Assembly: GCA_947034885.2 (NCBI GenBank)
Contig: OX344754.2
Coordinates: forward strand, 17,192,501-17,256,500
Source of the DNA: Thuidium tamariscinum
Taxonomy: Eukaryota; Streptophyta; Bryopsida; Hypnales; Thuidiaceae
Reading direction: 5' to 3'
DNA length: 64,000 nt
The notes under the pieces were generated by a model that searched no databases, was not told the DNA's origin, and saw only the letters and a list, made by a program, of their open reading frames with translations. Below are positions 37,146 through 49,039 of this stretch, piece after piece. Both the position numbers and the translations under genes were made by a program. Numbering within the stretch: position 1 is the first letter of the stretch; the number at the start of each line of letters is the position of its first letter.

Positions 37146-39766
37146 TTAACTCATGTAGCTTTTTAAGAAACTAAGAGTGATCTCCCCATGACATTTTGTA
37201 AACTTATATATGGCTATCTTTATCTAAATTTATAAATTAATCTAATTTCAATTGCCCTATCTTTGATTAAAATTTTTTTTTTGTACCAATTTTTTGTACC
37301 CTATGTTCATTATAACTAAAGAAGGGTTGCATATTTCTTACCAATACTTATAGGATCAAAAGAGAATTTATGTTTAAAAATTGTTTATACATGTACAAAA
37401 TAGAAAGTCAAATTCACAATTTCACACAAAGTATGTAGCTTTTTGAGCCCTTGCCATAGAAATTACACAAACATTCACAAAAGCAAACAAAATAAGAAAT
37501 CATTGTACAACACAATTGACCAAAATCCTAAATCCTAACTATTGAAAATACTAAAGTGCAGGAAGATGAAGTCAAATGAGCGTCATCTACAATGACTTTG
37601 AACCAACAAAAGAAATCATTTCAAATTTTTTTAATCTAAAATGCACACAATTGCAATATAATAATGAAATTATCCTAAATTTAAACAATTCTACACTTGT
37701 GGTATTAGAATTGTATAATTGTTTGACAATATATTTTTAAAATTTGTATATTTTAGTATCAAAAATTCATTACTTCTATACACCAATTTTACAAATGTGC
37801 ATTATTGCAACTATTCATAAAAACCATACTTTCAATATCAAATTAAATATATTTTGCAATACTTAAATATATAATTTTCATTATCCAAGTTGCGGTATTG
37901 TTTACAAGGCCACTTAGTAATATTCATTTATAGTAGCTACAATATTTCATTTATGCTTGTCTTCTTCTATATTGGTTCAGTATTGCATTAGTACTATATT
38001 GTTAAGTCCTCGCATCAATATTGAAATTTACCCACATCCATACCATTTCATTTGGAAGAAGAATTTTTTTCCAATGAGTAGATTACTTGTGAGTTGTCAG
38101 TTGTCATCAACTATCACTAAAATTAGTAGCCTAATTTCTTTCTACAACTTAGGAAATCCAACCAAACTCATAGAATCTAGCCCCTTAGTTTCTTAAATCC
38201 AAATTTATTGTAGTTCATAAAACTTCAAATTTTGGGGGACCTTTTGGCAACCCTATTTTAGAAAAAATAAATAGGTAAAGCTATCTATTATCACCTACCT
38301 TTCATTATAAATAACTTGAAATATTTCATTTTAGTGATGTTAGTTTATTTTTAAAAATTGTCTAAATTTAAAAGAAGTTAATTAAAACTACCTTGCACAA
38401 TATAATTTAAAAAATGGAGTACTCCCCCCAAGCTTTCATTACATTCACTAGAAGTTCTAACATGTAATGGGCAATGCAAGATGTTATCTTATATGTTTTG
38501 TACCTTATAGTGTGCCATGTTAGCACACTTTGCTACCATGTGAGTCTTTTAAATTGTTTTTAAGGTGTCAATTGAGATGTCAATTGAAACATCAATTAAG
38601 ACATGAAGATATTTTTTGCAATTTCAATTGAGATGTCATTTGAGATGCCCAAATAGATAAGGTTCACAACCTACTGCACTAGGCAAATCCCGTATGGTAT
38701 GTCTTTCCTCCTAGCACCCCATTAGTATAAATATCTTGCTTTCTCATGTCAAAATATTCATATAATAAATGATTTTTCAAGCCATACAACATAGTTGCGA
38801 TATATGGTGTATTATATATGGATTACAATGTATAGCATATTATATATGATGTATTTATATGGTGTACAATGTATGGTATATTTTGTATGGTGTATGGTAC
38901 ATTATATATAGTATATTATGTATGGCATGTTGTGTTGAACATTATACTTGCATTGGTACATATGTTGTATTAGACATTATGACATATATGTGTATTATGT
39001 AGAACATGTATGACTAGATATATCATTGTCATGCTAAATTAGGCATTTAATCACACAAATGTCCAATGTGACATTATTTTGTTTGTTTGATTCGTACTAA
39101 ACATTTTAATAGATGTTCATCATGCCATCAAAGTTGACATTGCAAGATATTTCAATGTCCATATTGATGTCTCTATAAACATGTATATCTCAAATACTAT
39201 ATCTGTTACTACAATGTTGAAGTCTCACAAGACATTAAATGTCAATATATTTGTGTCCTTGCCTACACCACATGCATGGAAATGAACATCATATGAAACA
39301 CATAGACGTCTCTGACAATGTCTTTTGAGACATAAAGATGTCTTTGTAAACATCACAGAAAATACCCCCCAAATGCTCAGAAGATAGTAAATGTGCTTTT
39401 AAAAAAAATTCCACGTCACCATTTGAACGTGCCATGTCACCCCATTTTGACCCTCAAATGAGCTGACGTGGTAGATGTTACATCAACAAAAACTGGATGG
39501 ATGAAAAAAATTCCTAGTTGATTGTCGGCGCCTACACGGTGCTAAATTTCCAATCACATGGCACTCTTTCAGAAACCCGTTGACCGGTGTTTTTCTAGAT
39601 GTCTAGCCCTTGACATGTTGATGTCAGGGTGTTTTTTTGGATGTCTTATCCATGTTTTTTTAACGCGATCTACTTGAACGTCCATGTTGATATAGAGGAT
39701 GTCTAACACAACATCTACATGCATGAATGGACATGTATGAGAAAACATTGTTTTCTTCTAGTGAGT

Positions 39767-40042
39767 CCTCATTCAAAAAATTTCATGACTAACTTCTCGG
39801 TATATTCGGGCAGAGCTCTTGAGCTCTATGCGTGCAAAACACGTCCCATTTTCAAGATGATAATCAATATTTCTTATACAAAAACAACCGCATGACTATG
39901 CTAGCACCACATACGCCTCCAGAATCCAACATACTACATACCAATTAATATTTTGGATGAAAGTACTGCTCTATGTGGCCTACACATTGTAGATTCTTTA
40001 TCAAAACACCACAAATTGGTGTTGCCGATGCTAAGGGGTTAA
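39767..40042. mobile_element. Right terminus of a TTAA-type element, split off by the CACTA insertion
   Basis: The sequence before TTAA (40039-40042) reads AAAACACCACAAATTGGTG and then CTAAGGGG, closely matching the right end of the 55-kb TTAA element (AAACACCAAATTTTGGTG, then TTAGGGG). No partner left end lies between here and the CACTA border. The natural reading is that this is the right end of the element whose body lies left of 33425, possibly the one carrying the transposase relic. Confidence 0.55.
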
Positions 40043-43000
40043 GTTGTAAAGCCAAACTACTTGGTACTTGGCATTCATCAACCTTCATATACATATTCCA
40101 ACTCCTCATGAAGATTGGCAACCAACAATAATTGATATAGTGTGATTGGGTCATAATCCAACACTAGTCCTATTTCCCATTACAATGTGGATAACTTTAT
40201 TGTTGTCCACTATAACTTTTGGAGCTCAAGTTCAATGAATATGAAATTTTTATTGAACATGCCTAACTTTATGTTAATTGGATCTCTTATTTTTCAAAAA
40301 ATTAAAAAAATCATTTTATATTTAAAAATCATTTTTGTTGAGCTGTCATAAGGTATAGTTTATGATTTTCACTACATTATGAGTGCCCAAGTTTAATGAT
40401 ATGAAAACAAAAATTTCAGTATCATTCAGCACAAGTGTAAAACATATAACTTCCAAATGAAATGTGAAAATATGTTCTTCTATGTCCTCTATATGAATAT
40501 AGATTATATTCCATTGTAAACAATTTCTGAACATTGAAGATGGTTTTAAGATTATTCTTTTGGTGAAATCTCATTGAAATCAATTCTTCCCAATTGGACA
40601 ATTTTCAGTTTTAAGAAACATTGATTTTTCTATTTTTTACAAATTAAAATGTGAAAGTACCATTTTTCATGAGATTTTGCACTTTTCTAGTTATCCTATT
40701 TAGAAATTTTTTCTATGCTTTTCCTTTTTAGGGTACCTTCTTCTTAAAGGTGTATACATGAAATATATATACAGTTGTTTTTCTAATTTTAAAGCCCTCT
40801 TGAAGAAAAAAAAGAGAATTGTAAAAATGCTATGCTTTTTGCACAATGTTTCTTGTAATGACCCGATTGGCTAATGGTTACTAGTTGAAAAATGCAATGG
40901 ATACTCAATGTGAATTGGTTGACAAATCTTGAGAATTTTGGTCGTGGCCATTACAAATGAAAATGGCCATAGAAGTGCCAATACAACTTGAAGGATTTGC
41001 TTTGACTCGTTGCTAGAGTAGAAAATCCTAGGTTTTCAAATTGGTGTGTGTGGGCGCTTTATTCCCACCCTTGGAATAAAGTGTATACAACCAGGTTCTA
41101 CTAGTTTGTGAGTGATTCCTAGTGGGTGTCTAACCTACGTGCAATCCAATTACGCCTTCCAAGCAATGGATCTTCCTAACTTCCTACTCCTAATCAATCC
41201 GCTTGCAATTACTAGGAGAGAATAACTTTTACTCTAAGGTTTTTGAATTTGAGATAAGTCTTTCAGTCGTTTTCTACTTTGTAATACTGGCGGGAGTCTA
41301 AGGTTTTACTTGCCTTGGTCAATCCTATTTGACCTTTCCAAATAATCAAAGGTTCTAGCTAAGGGTTCACTCTTTTCCAATGTATCGCTTGTTGATAGAG
41401 TTCTAAGTATTTTCGGTTTTTTATGTTCTAAGATATCTCTAGAGGATTCTATCCCTAACTTGTTCTTTAATTATCTTTTAGTCTAATTAGCGTACTGTTT
41501 TAACTATTCTTTTACTACTTTAACTTTGGATACCTAAATAGTTAATTTGAGTTTTACCTTAAGAGGAATAATTTTATCCTTCCACGGTAAAAACCTCGAT
41601 CTTTGACTTGGGATACTTGTGAATTTTCACGGTAAATTTGGACCGTTGACCGGTTCATCCAACTTTTACCTTGTTGAACTTCGTTTTATCTAAAGGGTTT
41701 AATTCTTTTGGATTTATCCTTTTATCCTTTCTAATTACTAAAGTTAATTTTCACTATGTATTCCTTGGATAAATTGATTGTAAGCAAATTTTGACCGTTG
41801 CCCGGTTCACCAAAATTTACCGGTCAATTACTTTTCCTCGAAATTGATTATGGCTTCAACTTCCTACTTTTACTTTCTAAGTCTAAAAAGTCTAAATTCA
41901 CTATTGATTCTAACTTTGTCTAATTTCTTATGGCGTTGGTTTTTTGGGTAATTCTAGGTTCGTTTATTTCTAAACTAACGGCTAAATTCTATAACTAAAA
42001 GGAAATTATGAAAAAAATGGGAACAAAAGAATTTCAAAGACTAACCTCCGTCATGGCGTTTTCGAGGTTTTCATGTGATTCTATAAATCCTCCAATTTGT
42101 GCTCACTCCACCTCCATCTTGGTGTCTTTTTGTATTTGAATATGTGTTTTGTTGTCCCTTTAATACTTTGGAATGAAGTATTCTTTTTCCCAGGCCTCCT
42201 TCTTGTCTTTAGTCTTTTTTGATATTTTAAAAGTGATGGAAAAATATTTAATTCCAAACTTTCTCCCTTGTTCCACTTGAGTATGATATCCTAAAGTCTA
42301 TGCTAATTTCCTAACATTTTTGGTGATTTTTGAATCTAATTTCTCTATCTTTCTATTGTTTTCTTTTCTTTATCTTTTTATTATTTTCAAAGCCAAATCT
42401 TTGAAAATCTAGCTTACTTCAAAGTCAAATCAAAGACAACTAAGCCACTCTATCCTTAATCCAAATTAGCCTATTCTTCTATCTCTTCCAAAGTCAAATT
42501 ATTCTCTATTTCGTTTTTTTTATTTCTTGACTTTCAAACAATTATATTCTATGTCCCCAAAGTCAAACTACCATGATATAATAGTCAAAGAAATACTACT
42601 ACTAGTGGTCCCTAAACACCGAATTAGACATTCTTGCACTTGGGGTGTGTGACATTGCACTTGGCTTTTTTGCCATCCTAAATGAACAATTTCAAATACT
42701 AAGGAAGGGGGGAATGTCAAAAAAATCATTCAATGCTTGAAGTTGAAATCGTTCAATGAATACTTGGAATATTCATCCAATCTTAGTATTAAATGAAGAA
42801 AACCTTGTACATTTTTCAATCCATACTACTCATAAGCCATTTCACAATGTATTTTGTACTTGAATACATTTGAACTGAAAAGAACTACTAGGTCAACAAT
42901 ACTATGCTTGAATGCTATTTCTCTACTATGCATTCAAATCATTCTCCAGACGGTCGTCCGTCGTCGTCCAAGTCTTCCATTTGCTTTGCCAAATACTCCA

Positions 43001-43115
43001 AAAGATGGGATTTAGCATCAACTGGAATAACCACTGTCTTCTCTGTTTGTACTCCATGTACTATACAATTCGATCGTACAATATTACCACTTCGCCCTTG
43101 ACGGGGGACATCCAC
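40043..43115. other. Intergenic DNA, repeats but no gene seen
   Basis: About 40500-40860 is related (inverted) to 20600-20880. From 40880 to 42650 the sequence is less AT-rich and contains two diverged copies of a phrase (GACCGTTGACCGGTTCATCC at about 41640, GACCGTTGCCCGGTTCACC at about 41803), suggesting an old repeat. No domain, polyprotein or splice-supported exon was recognised. The last 300 bp probably include the 3' side of the DUF7869-type gene. Confidence 0.4.
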
Positions 43116-44362
43116 CTATGAGTAGATGGCACTTTCTTTTTCAACCCAATCCATGTTTTCACTTGATGGTTCCCATGTTAACTCCATGCAATTTGTGTAC
43201 CTCACTCTGTAACTTCCTACTTCATCTCGTGCTCCAGGTTTCATACTTGGCCAGTACCACAAGACTTTCATCTTCTTGGCCCAATTCCCTTGACCTATCT
43301 CCAACACTTTTGCTAGATAGTAAGGTACTCCTCCTCTTACTTCTGTCAATTCAACTTGAAGAGCCACAAATTGTCCTACAACAACATCATTCTCTGGATT
43401 GAATAGAGGGAAAGGATCATCGCTTGCATGCCCTATAGTTTCACGTGCCAATTGAATACTTGCGTCCCTATTCCTCCCTCCAATTACTCTTCTGGATTTT
43501 GCTTGACATGGTCGGTCTTTTTGAGGTCCAAAGTACCCTCTCCTCTCCGGATTGGGCATTGTTGCCATAATCAAATCGACAGCTGCACTTTCTGTTGCAT
43601 TTCCATCTACATCTGATGATTGATTTGCATTTGTACCTTCTTCTTCAACATTTAAAACAATTGGTTCCCCTTCATTGTCGTTCACAATTTCACTTGGCCA
43701 AAAGGGTAAGCCACTGATGCCTTCTCGATTTTCTTGCGGAAACTCCTTCAAGTACTTTTTGAATCGCCGAATTTTTTCCACGACCTCCATATTCCTTATT
43801 GAATCAGCTCCTCTCAACATTAACTTCTCTTTATACGCAATGAAATCACCGAGTGATTTCAACTCCCTCTTATCAACTGCAAACACCTGCGCAAGCTGAG
43901 GTTTCTCTGATACATTTGGTAAGGAGTGCAAACACAGATGCCCTCCTGTTGGGCCCCATTCATCCGAGCTAAAATGTTTATGTTGTACTCGAACCATTCC
44001 ATTTTCCATGTAAAACCTCATATGGTGAGGAAGTGTTATACCCGTAAGTTGCTCCCCACCTTGAAGCAAATGAGGAGTGATGAAAGACTTCCGATCGCGG
44101 ACATGCTCAAGTTTCTGTGCACATACAAACGCCTCAGTGTATGATGTCCCCTTCTCCACCAATTGCAGCATCTCCTCTAATGTATCTATGTTCTTTCTCT
44201 TCAGCACATTCGAAATCACACTGAATCTTTGATCTATGTCTTTATGCGTATGGCCCACAATTAAAAAACACAAATGCACTTCCTTAAAGAATCCAAGCCC
44301 AACTAGTGCAGCGCACATGGCAAACCTGTAGATGTTCTTGTTCTCCCTGGTGGTATTATCAA
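43116..44362 (-). pseudogene. DUF7869-type protein gene, N-terminal side missing
   Basis: Open frame on the minus strand of about 415 codons. It enters with LDNTTRENKNIYRFA, passes FFKEVHLCFLIVGHTHKDID (the GHTHxDID signature I associate with DUF7869 proteins) and runs to a C-terminal part with PYYLAKVLEIGQGNW and MKVLWYW, which looks like a small beta-barrel (chromo/BAH-like) reader module. The frame carries an ATG at 44318 but clearly continues upstream of it to about 44362, where degenerate telomere repeats replace the expected N-terminal half. The remaining frame has no stop, so the break is not ancient, or the remnant is still under constraint. The molecular function of the family is unknown to me; the conserved Asp/His/Asn residues would fit a nuclease-like fold, but that is inference. 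Confidence 0.7.
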
Positions 44363-44449
44363 GGTTTAGGGTTTAGGTATATATTTTTTAGGGTTTAAGG
44401 GTTTAGGATTTGGGTTTAGGGTTTAAGGGTTTAGGGTTTAGGGTTTAGG
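44363..44449 (+). repeat. Interstitial telomere-repeat tract (TTTAGGG type)
   Basis: About ten perfect or near-perfect TTTAGGG heptamers (variants TTTAAGGG, TTTAGGA, TTTGGG). A phrase GGTATATATTTTTT lies inside the tract and again right after it, about 70 bp apart, indicating an internal duplication. The left border coincides with the truncation of the DUF7869-type frame. Confidence 0.9.
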
Positions 44450-44642
44450 TATATATTTTTTGCTTCTTTAAAATATTATTTACAAATATACTTTTAAATA
44501 TACTTTCAAATATAAGTGTCATTTACGATTTTCTCTCCCTCATACTAGGAAAAAAAATGAAAACCCTGAACCTAACCCTAGGCCCCGGCTATGTTGAATT
44601 CTGGATGTTTTAGGTCTTGGTGCATCCTCTACATGAAGATAA

Positions 44643-46604
44643 GAACATCTCCACCCATTCACTGGAAAGGAGGCCGCCCCGGACTAGGGCGGGCCTGGCC
44701 TCCAACACATGCGCCACCAATGACCCGCTCTAGGAGGAAATGAAGTCGGTCACGCCAAAAACCTCTCTAGAAACCACAAGTTCCCGTCCCCTCCAAGCGA
44801 GTTGACCGAGAAGGTTTAATAACATGTCAGCTTCCAAATGCAACTAAAGCACAACTAAAGTACCACCAAACACAATTCTTTTTTTATAAATTCAAATTCT
44901 ATTAGGAAATTAAAAATTGTGTTGAGTTGTGTTTAAGGACTACTTGAGGTAAACCTCAAGCACAACTCAAACACAACTCAATATATATATTTTTTATTTC
45001 TCATTGAATTTGAATTTTAAGAAAAAAAATTGTATTGAATTATGCTTCAAGTGTACTTGAAGTCTACCTCAAACACAGCTCAAGAACATCTCAATACATA
45101 TTTTATTTCTCATTGAATTTGAATTTTAAGAAAAAAAAATTGTGTTGAATTATGCTTCAAGTGTACTTGAGGTCCACCTCAAGCACACCTTAAGCACAAG
45201 AATTTATTCCCCATTGAATTTGGAATTAAATTTATTTTTCTTTTACTTTTATCAAATTGTGCTTGAGGTGTGCTTGAGGTCACCTCAAACACAATAATTT
45301 AGTTCCCATTAAATTTGGAATTAAATTTGTTTTTCTTTTACTTTTATCGAATTGTGCTTGAGGTGTGCTTGAGGTGTGCTTGAGGTGTGCTTGAGGTCAC
45401 TTCAAGCACACCTCAAGCACAAGAATTTATTCCCCATTGAATTTGGAATTAAATTTATTTTACTTTTACTTTTATCAAATTGTGCTTGAGGTGTGCTTGA
45501 GGTCACCCCAAGTACACCTCAAACACAATAATTTAGTTCCCATTAAATTTGGAATTAAATTTTGTTTTTCTTTTCTTTTTATCAAATTGGGCTTGAGGTG
45601 TGCTTGAGTTGGCCCTCAAGCACACCTCAAGTATACGGCAATACATTTATTTTTTATTTTTATAAATCAACTTCTATGTAAAAATTAAAAAATTGTACTT
45701 TAGATGCATCTCATGTATACTTCAATACACAAATTTACTTTGCTTCAATTTTACTTCAATAAATTTTTGTACTTTACCTCAATATAATCTTTTTCTTTAC
45801 TTCAACATTCTCTTACATTACCTCTAGCCTACTTCAACACATTCTTTTACTTTTTGTATTGATCTAAAGTCTACTTCAATAGATGGTTTCTTTTTCTACT
45901 TTAAACTAAATTTAATGTAAAAAATAAAAGTGTGCTTGAGGTGTACTTGAGGTCTATGTCAAACACACCTCAAGCACACTTTCTATGTTTAACTTTTTAT
46001 TTTGAATTAAATTCTTACAACTTCTAATATTTGAATGATTAATTTATTAGTCTCTTAAAGATATATTTTTTCTAAATAGCTTTCATTCATTCCATTTGGA
46101 TTAGAGATGTAGCTTGTGGAGCATCTTATTTTGGAGCAAAGTACGTTGTGATTGTTTTTAAGAAATTACTTGTTGGATTAATTTTGGAGCAAATGACGTT
46201 GTGATTGTTTTTAAGAATTTACTTGTTGGATTAATTTTTTAACTCAATATTTAAAAAATTTAGAACAAATAGTTTTCCAATGTTTGGATGTAGATTCAAA
46301 AGTGGATTTAGAACTAGAAGTGCATTTTATGGATCTTCAATTCTCAAGAAAATCGAAACTTACAACTTGTTTTTAATTTATCTCAATATAATATTTTTTT
46401 CCCTAGTTCCCGAAGTTCAACAACCCTGACAAACAACAATTAAAGCAACTGCATGAAAACATGCAATTCAACTCTTTACCTGTGTTGTCAAGGCGGGAAT
46501 GGCTGGGGGTCTCGCTGGCCAAGAGAAGCCCGAGACATGGAGTGCTCGGGAAAACTCATTCTCCCGTCCCTGTCCCTATATCCCGTGAATGGGTGGAGAT
46601 GCTC
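44643..46604. mobile_element. Harbinger-like non-autonomous element, about 2 kb
   Basis: Starts GAACATCTCCACCCATTCAC, ends GTGAATGGGTGGAGATGCTC, with a 3-bp duplication TAA (44640-44642 and 46605-46607). TAA/TTA duplication with GAGCATCTCCA-type ends fits PIF/Harbinger (Tourist-like) elements. No transposase is visible. Most of the body is a palindromic minisatellite (about 44.94-45.66 kb) plus AT-rich DNA with a direct duplication near 46.14-46.23 kb (GCAAAGTACGTTGTGATTG / GCAAATGACGTTGTGATTG). Confidence 0.7.
44940..45980. repeat. Minisatellite of units each able to form a TGTGCTTGAGG/CCTCAAGCACA hairpin
   Basis: Units of roughly 100-125 bp contain a CATTGAATTTG-GAATT phrase, an A/T run, then GTGCTTGAGGTGTGCTTGAG facing CACCTCAAGCACACCTCAAG. 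At 45355-45415 the 10-11-bp block is stacked four times before the inverted side. At least six units to about 45660; a further hairpin lies at 45930-45980. The repeated inverted pairs suggest cruciform-forming DNA. Confidence 0.75.
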
Positions 46605-47340
46605 TAACACACAGAACGGTCTCACGCCACGGCTTCTAAAACTTTATGTCCGACCTGCGCGTGAAGGAAGGAGTTGCAGCGTTCGAGGAGGTCGAGGGAA
46701 ACCCTAACCCCAGAATCGAATCTAAGTAAGGAAATTCCTGGCTTTGGAACGCCATCTGAGATTCCTGGTCCGAATGATGGAAAACGGCGAAGCTCTCGTC
46801 TCAGGGGCAAGGGCGCTTTAGTGACTACCGGATCAGTTGCGGCATTAACAAACGTCTTCACATATCGGTGTAATTTTTACAGCTTCTGTGCGGTGACAAT
46901 CCAAGTCTTCTTCCTCGCCCAGCTCTCAAGCTCCAACTGTTTCCCTAATTGCTTGAGAACTGTCGGTCGCTACTAACGGCGCTAAGAGACTTTCTAGGGT
47001 TTCGTCACATTCAAGTTCAGTTCCTCAAATACATTAAGATCTTTGTGAAAACAGGTACTCTGCATTTCGTTTAGGGTTTTCTATTGTGTACACTTCACTG
47101 ATTCTCTTCTTTTTGCATACTAGGAAGACCGTTCGAGGGCTGCTCCGGATGGAGCATAGTGCCTTCATCGAAAAAATCAAGTAAATCATGGCGCTGCCAA
47201 ATAGGTCAGCTTCTCTAGGAACACTCGCATTCTGTGTTAAATCTTTTCTTTTTGCTTACGTATTCCAGGATTAGAAAGTAAGACTGCCTCCGTGTGCAAT
47301 GGTCTTTGCCTTCTATGAACGACTGAAACTCTACAAACAA

Positions 47341-47504
47341 TGCACGTCCCCGGTCGGGGACGTGCACTGTTCCTCACCAAAACCTGAAAGAGTTGATCAT
47401 CGGTGAACAGTGCACTTCCCCGACCGGGGACGTGCAATGTTCACGAAGCTCCTAGAAAAGCTGAACACCGGTGAACAATGCACGTCCCCAGCCGGGGACG
47501 TGCA
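47341..47504. repeat. Three tandem near-perfect palindromes, about 69 bp apart
   Basis: TGCACGTCCCC-GGTC-type arms facing GGGGACGTGCA occur at 47341-47366, 47411-47436 and 47479-47504. Outer bases extend the arms (GGTGAACAATGCAC and GTGCACTGTTCACC). Loop bases vary (GGTC, GACC, AGCC) while both arms are kept, which suggests selection or recent duplication of the hairpin itself. Confidence 0.85.
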
Positions 47505-49039
47505 CTATTCACCTCGAAAACCTCCTTCTCCCTGCCCAAGAGTTCATCCGCGAGGATGCGGGGACTCCAAGATTAGCATTCGTTAGGAATGAGGGAAATT
47601 GGCATGCAGCTTCCCTTCTTCCTCGATCATGTCTCTGGGGTTTCTTTAGGTTCCGCCTTTCTCCCAATCTCGTTGTTATGGAATTAAGTCTTCTTTCTGT
47701 CAATCTTATGCAAGCAAATTTTTTGTATTCAGCTCTGCTACCTCACAGACTTGACAGCAAAGAGCGAGAATAGCCGGTTTGGTTTATAGACTACGGTGCT
47801 AGGTCTTGCAGTGGGAGAGAGAAGTTTGTGTACGAGTGATGCAGTCGCGATGAATTGCAAATGAAGGTAGTATTCTATCTAGCAGAGTTGAAAGCTTCAA
47901 TATTTAGGGTTTTGAATTGCCAGGGCAGCTTTAGTGTTGAAAACTCCTATCAGCTGTGCACCCTTGTTTATGATTGCATTGTCGTGCATATTGAGCAACT
48001 ATGAATGAAGCAATCCTTTGGCCAACAAAAGAATATGACACAAAATGAACTTGCGAATCTCCAACGGGAGCAAGTGCAGTGAATACCATGCTTGGATCCA
48101 CGTAGCTTGTTCAAATGTCACTCCTCCTAGCTAGGGCCGCCGGTCGCCATGTTCCTGTCTGCAACACGGAATAGATTGCAAGTGAGGGAGACTGATTATT
48201 TCTGGACAACAGGCTTCGACCTTGCCACATTCAACTTCGTGGAGACTGAACTTTGTCGAGACTGTTAAGAACAAAGGTTGTCGAAAGACATAGGAGATAG
48301 TCAACTGTAATCCCTCCCAAAGCTACAGCGACAACTGAATCACAGTAGTTAAGTTGCTACAAAGTACTTAACACCCTCTCCATTTACAAATTTGAATTTG
48401 CAAATTCTGTATCTCAAGCACCTATAAGGTGAACTGCCTTAAAAAAATTGCGCTCTTTGTTCGACAGGGGAGGAGACGGCACTTCGGGCTTGCACACCAG
48501 CGACAGGAGAAAGTCACGGAGCACCAGAAGTAACGAAGCAGCAGGATCTGGACCTCGAAAGACTTTGGGAACTTCCTCCCACATTCCAACATACTTTAGG
48601 CTTGCCGGTTTAGGTAGTCACTTCCTTTTTCTTTTATAATCTGAGTTACAGTAGGAGGATTAAGGTAAGAACAGGAAGAGCAGTAAGTGTACCTTGTTCA
48701 AAAGGGGCGACATGTCTTTGCAGGAGGATGCCAGTCCTTCTTTGTTTTAACTGGGATGCTATTTGCTTTTTTTTTAGGACTTTTTTTTCGCCATTGCTTG
48801 TGCTTCCTGTGAACACGGAATTGTCACCTGTGAAAGCTTTATCCTTGAAGACAGAGTCATTGTCGTGGAACTCTCAAAAGTCAGTTGCCTACATAGTAGG
48901 ACAACATCAACTAGGCAAGAAGCTCAGACTATTTAATTGTGTAGAAGGAACTAATAAGAACTGAAAACATCGCTTAGGATGTAGGAAATCCAAAACTGGA
49001 CCGTGTAAGGGCTAAAACTAAATTCCAATGAAATAAAAC

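Larger units (their letters stand above)
33425..39763. mobile_element. Large non-autonomous CACTA (En/Spm) element, 6.3 kb
   Basis: Begins CACTAGAAGAAAACTGTGTT and ends ATTGTTTTCTTCTAGTG (inverted match), with a perfect 3-bp duplication AGT (33422-33424 and 39764-39766). Subterminal zones of roughly 0.8 kb at the left and 1.3 kb at the right are crowded with AGACAT/ATGTCT motifs in both orientations, as expected for transposase-binding subterminal repeats of this superfamily. The inside is AT-rich and I see no transposase or other gene. It carries a MITE (35137-35361) and a TTAA element (36244-37145), so both inserted into it later or travelled in it. Flanking GC-richer DNA on both sides looks like one sequence split by the insertion. 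Confidence 0.85.
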
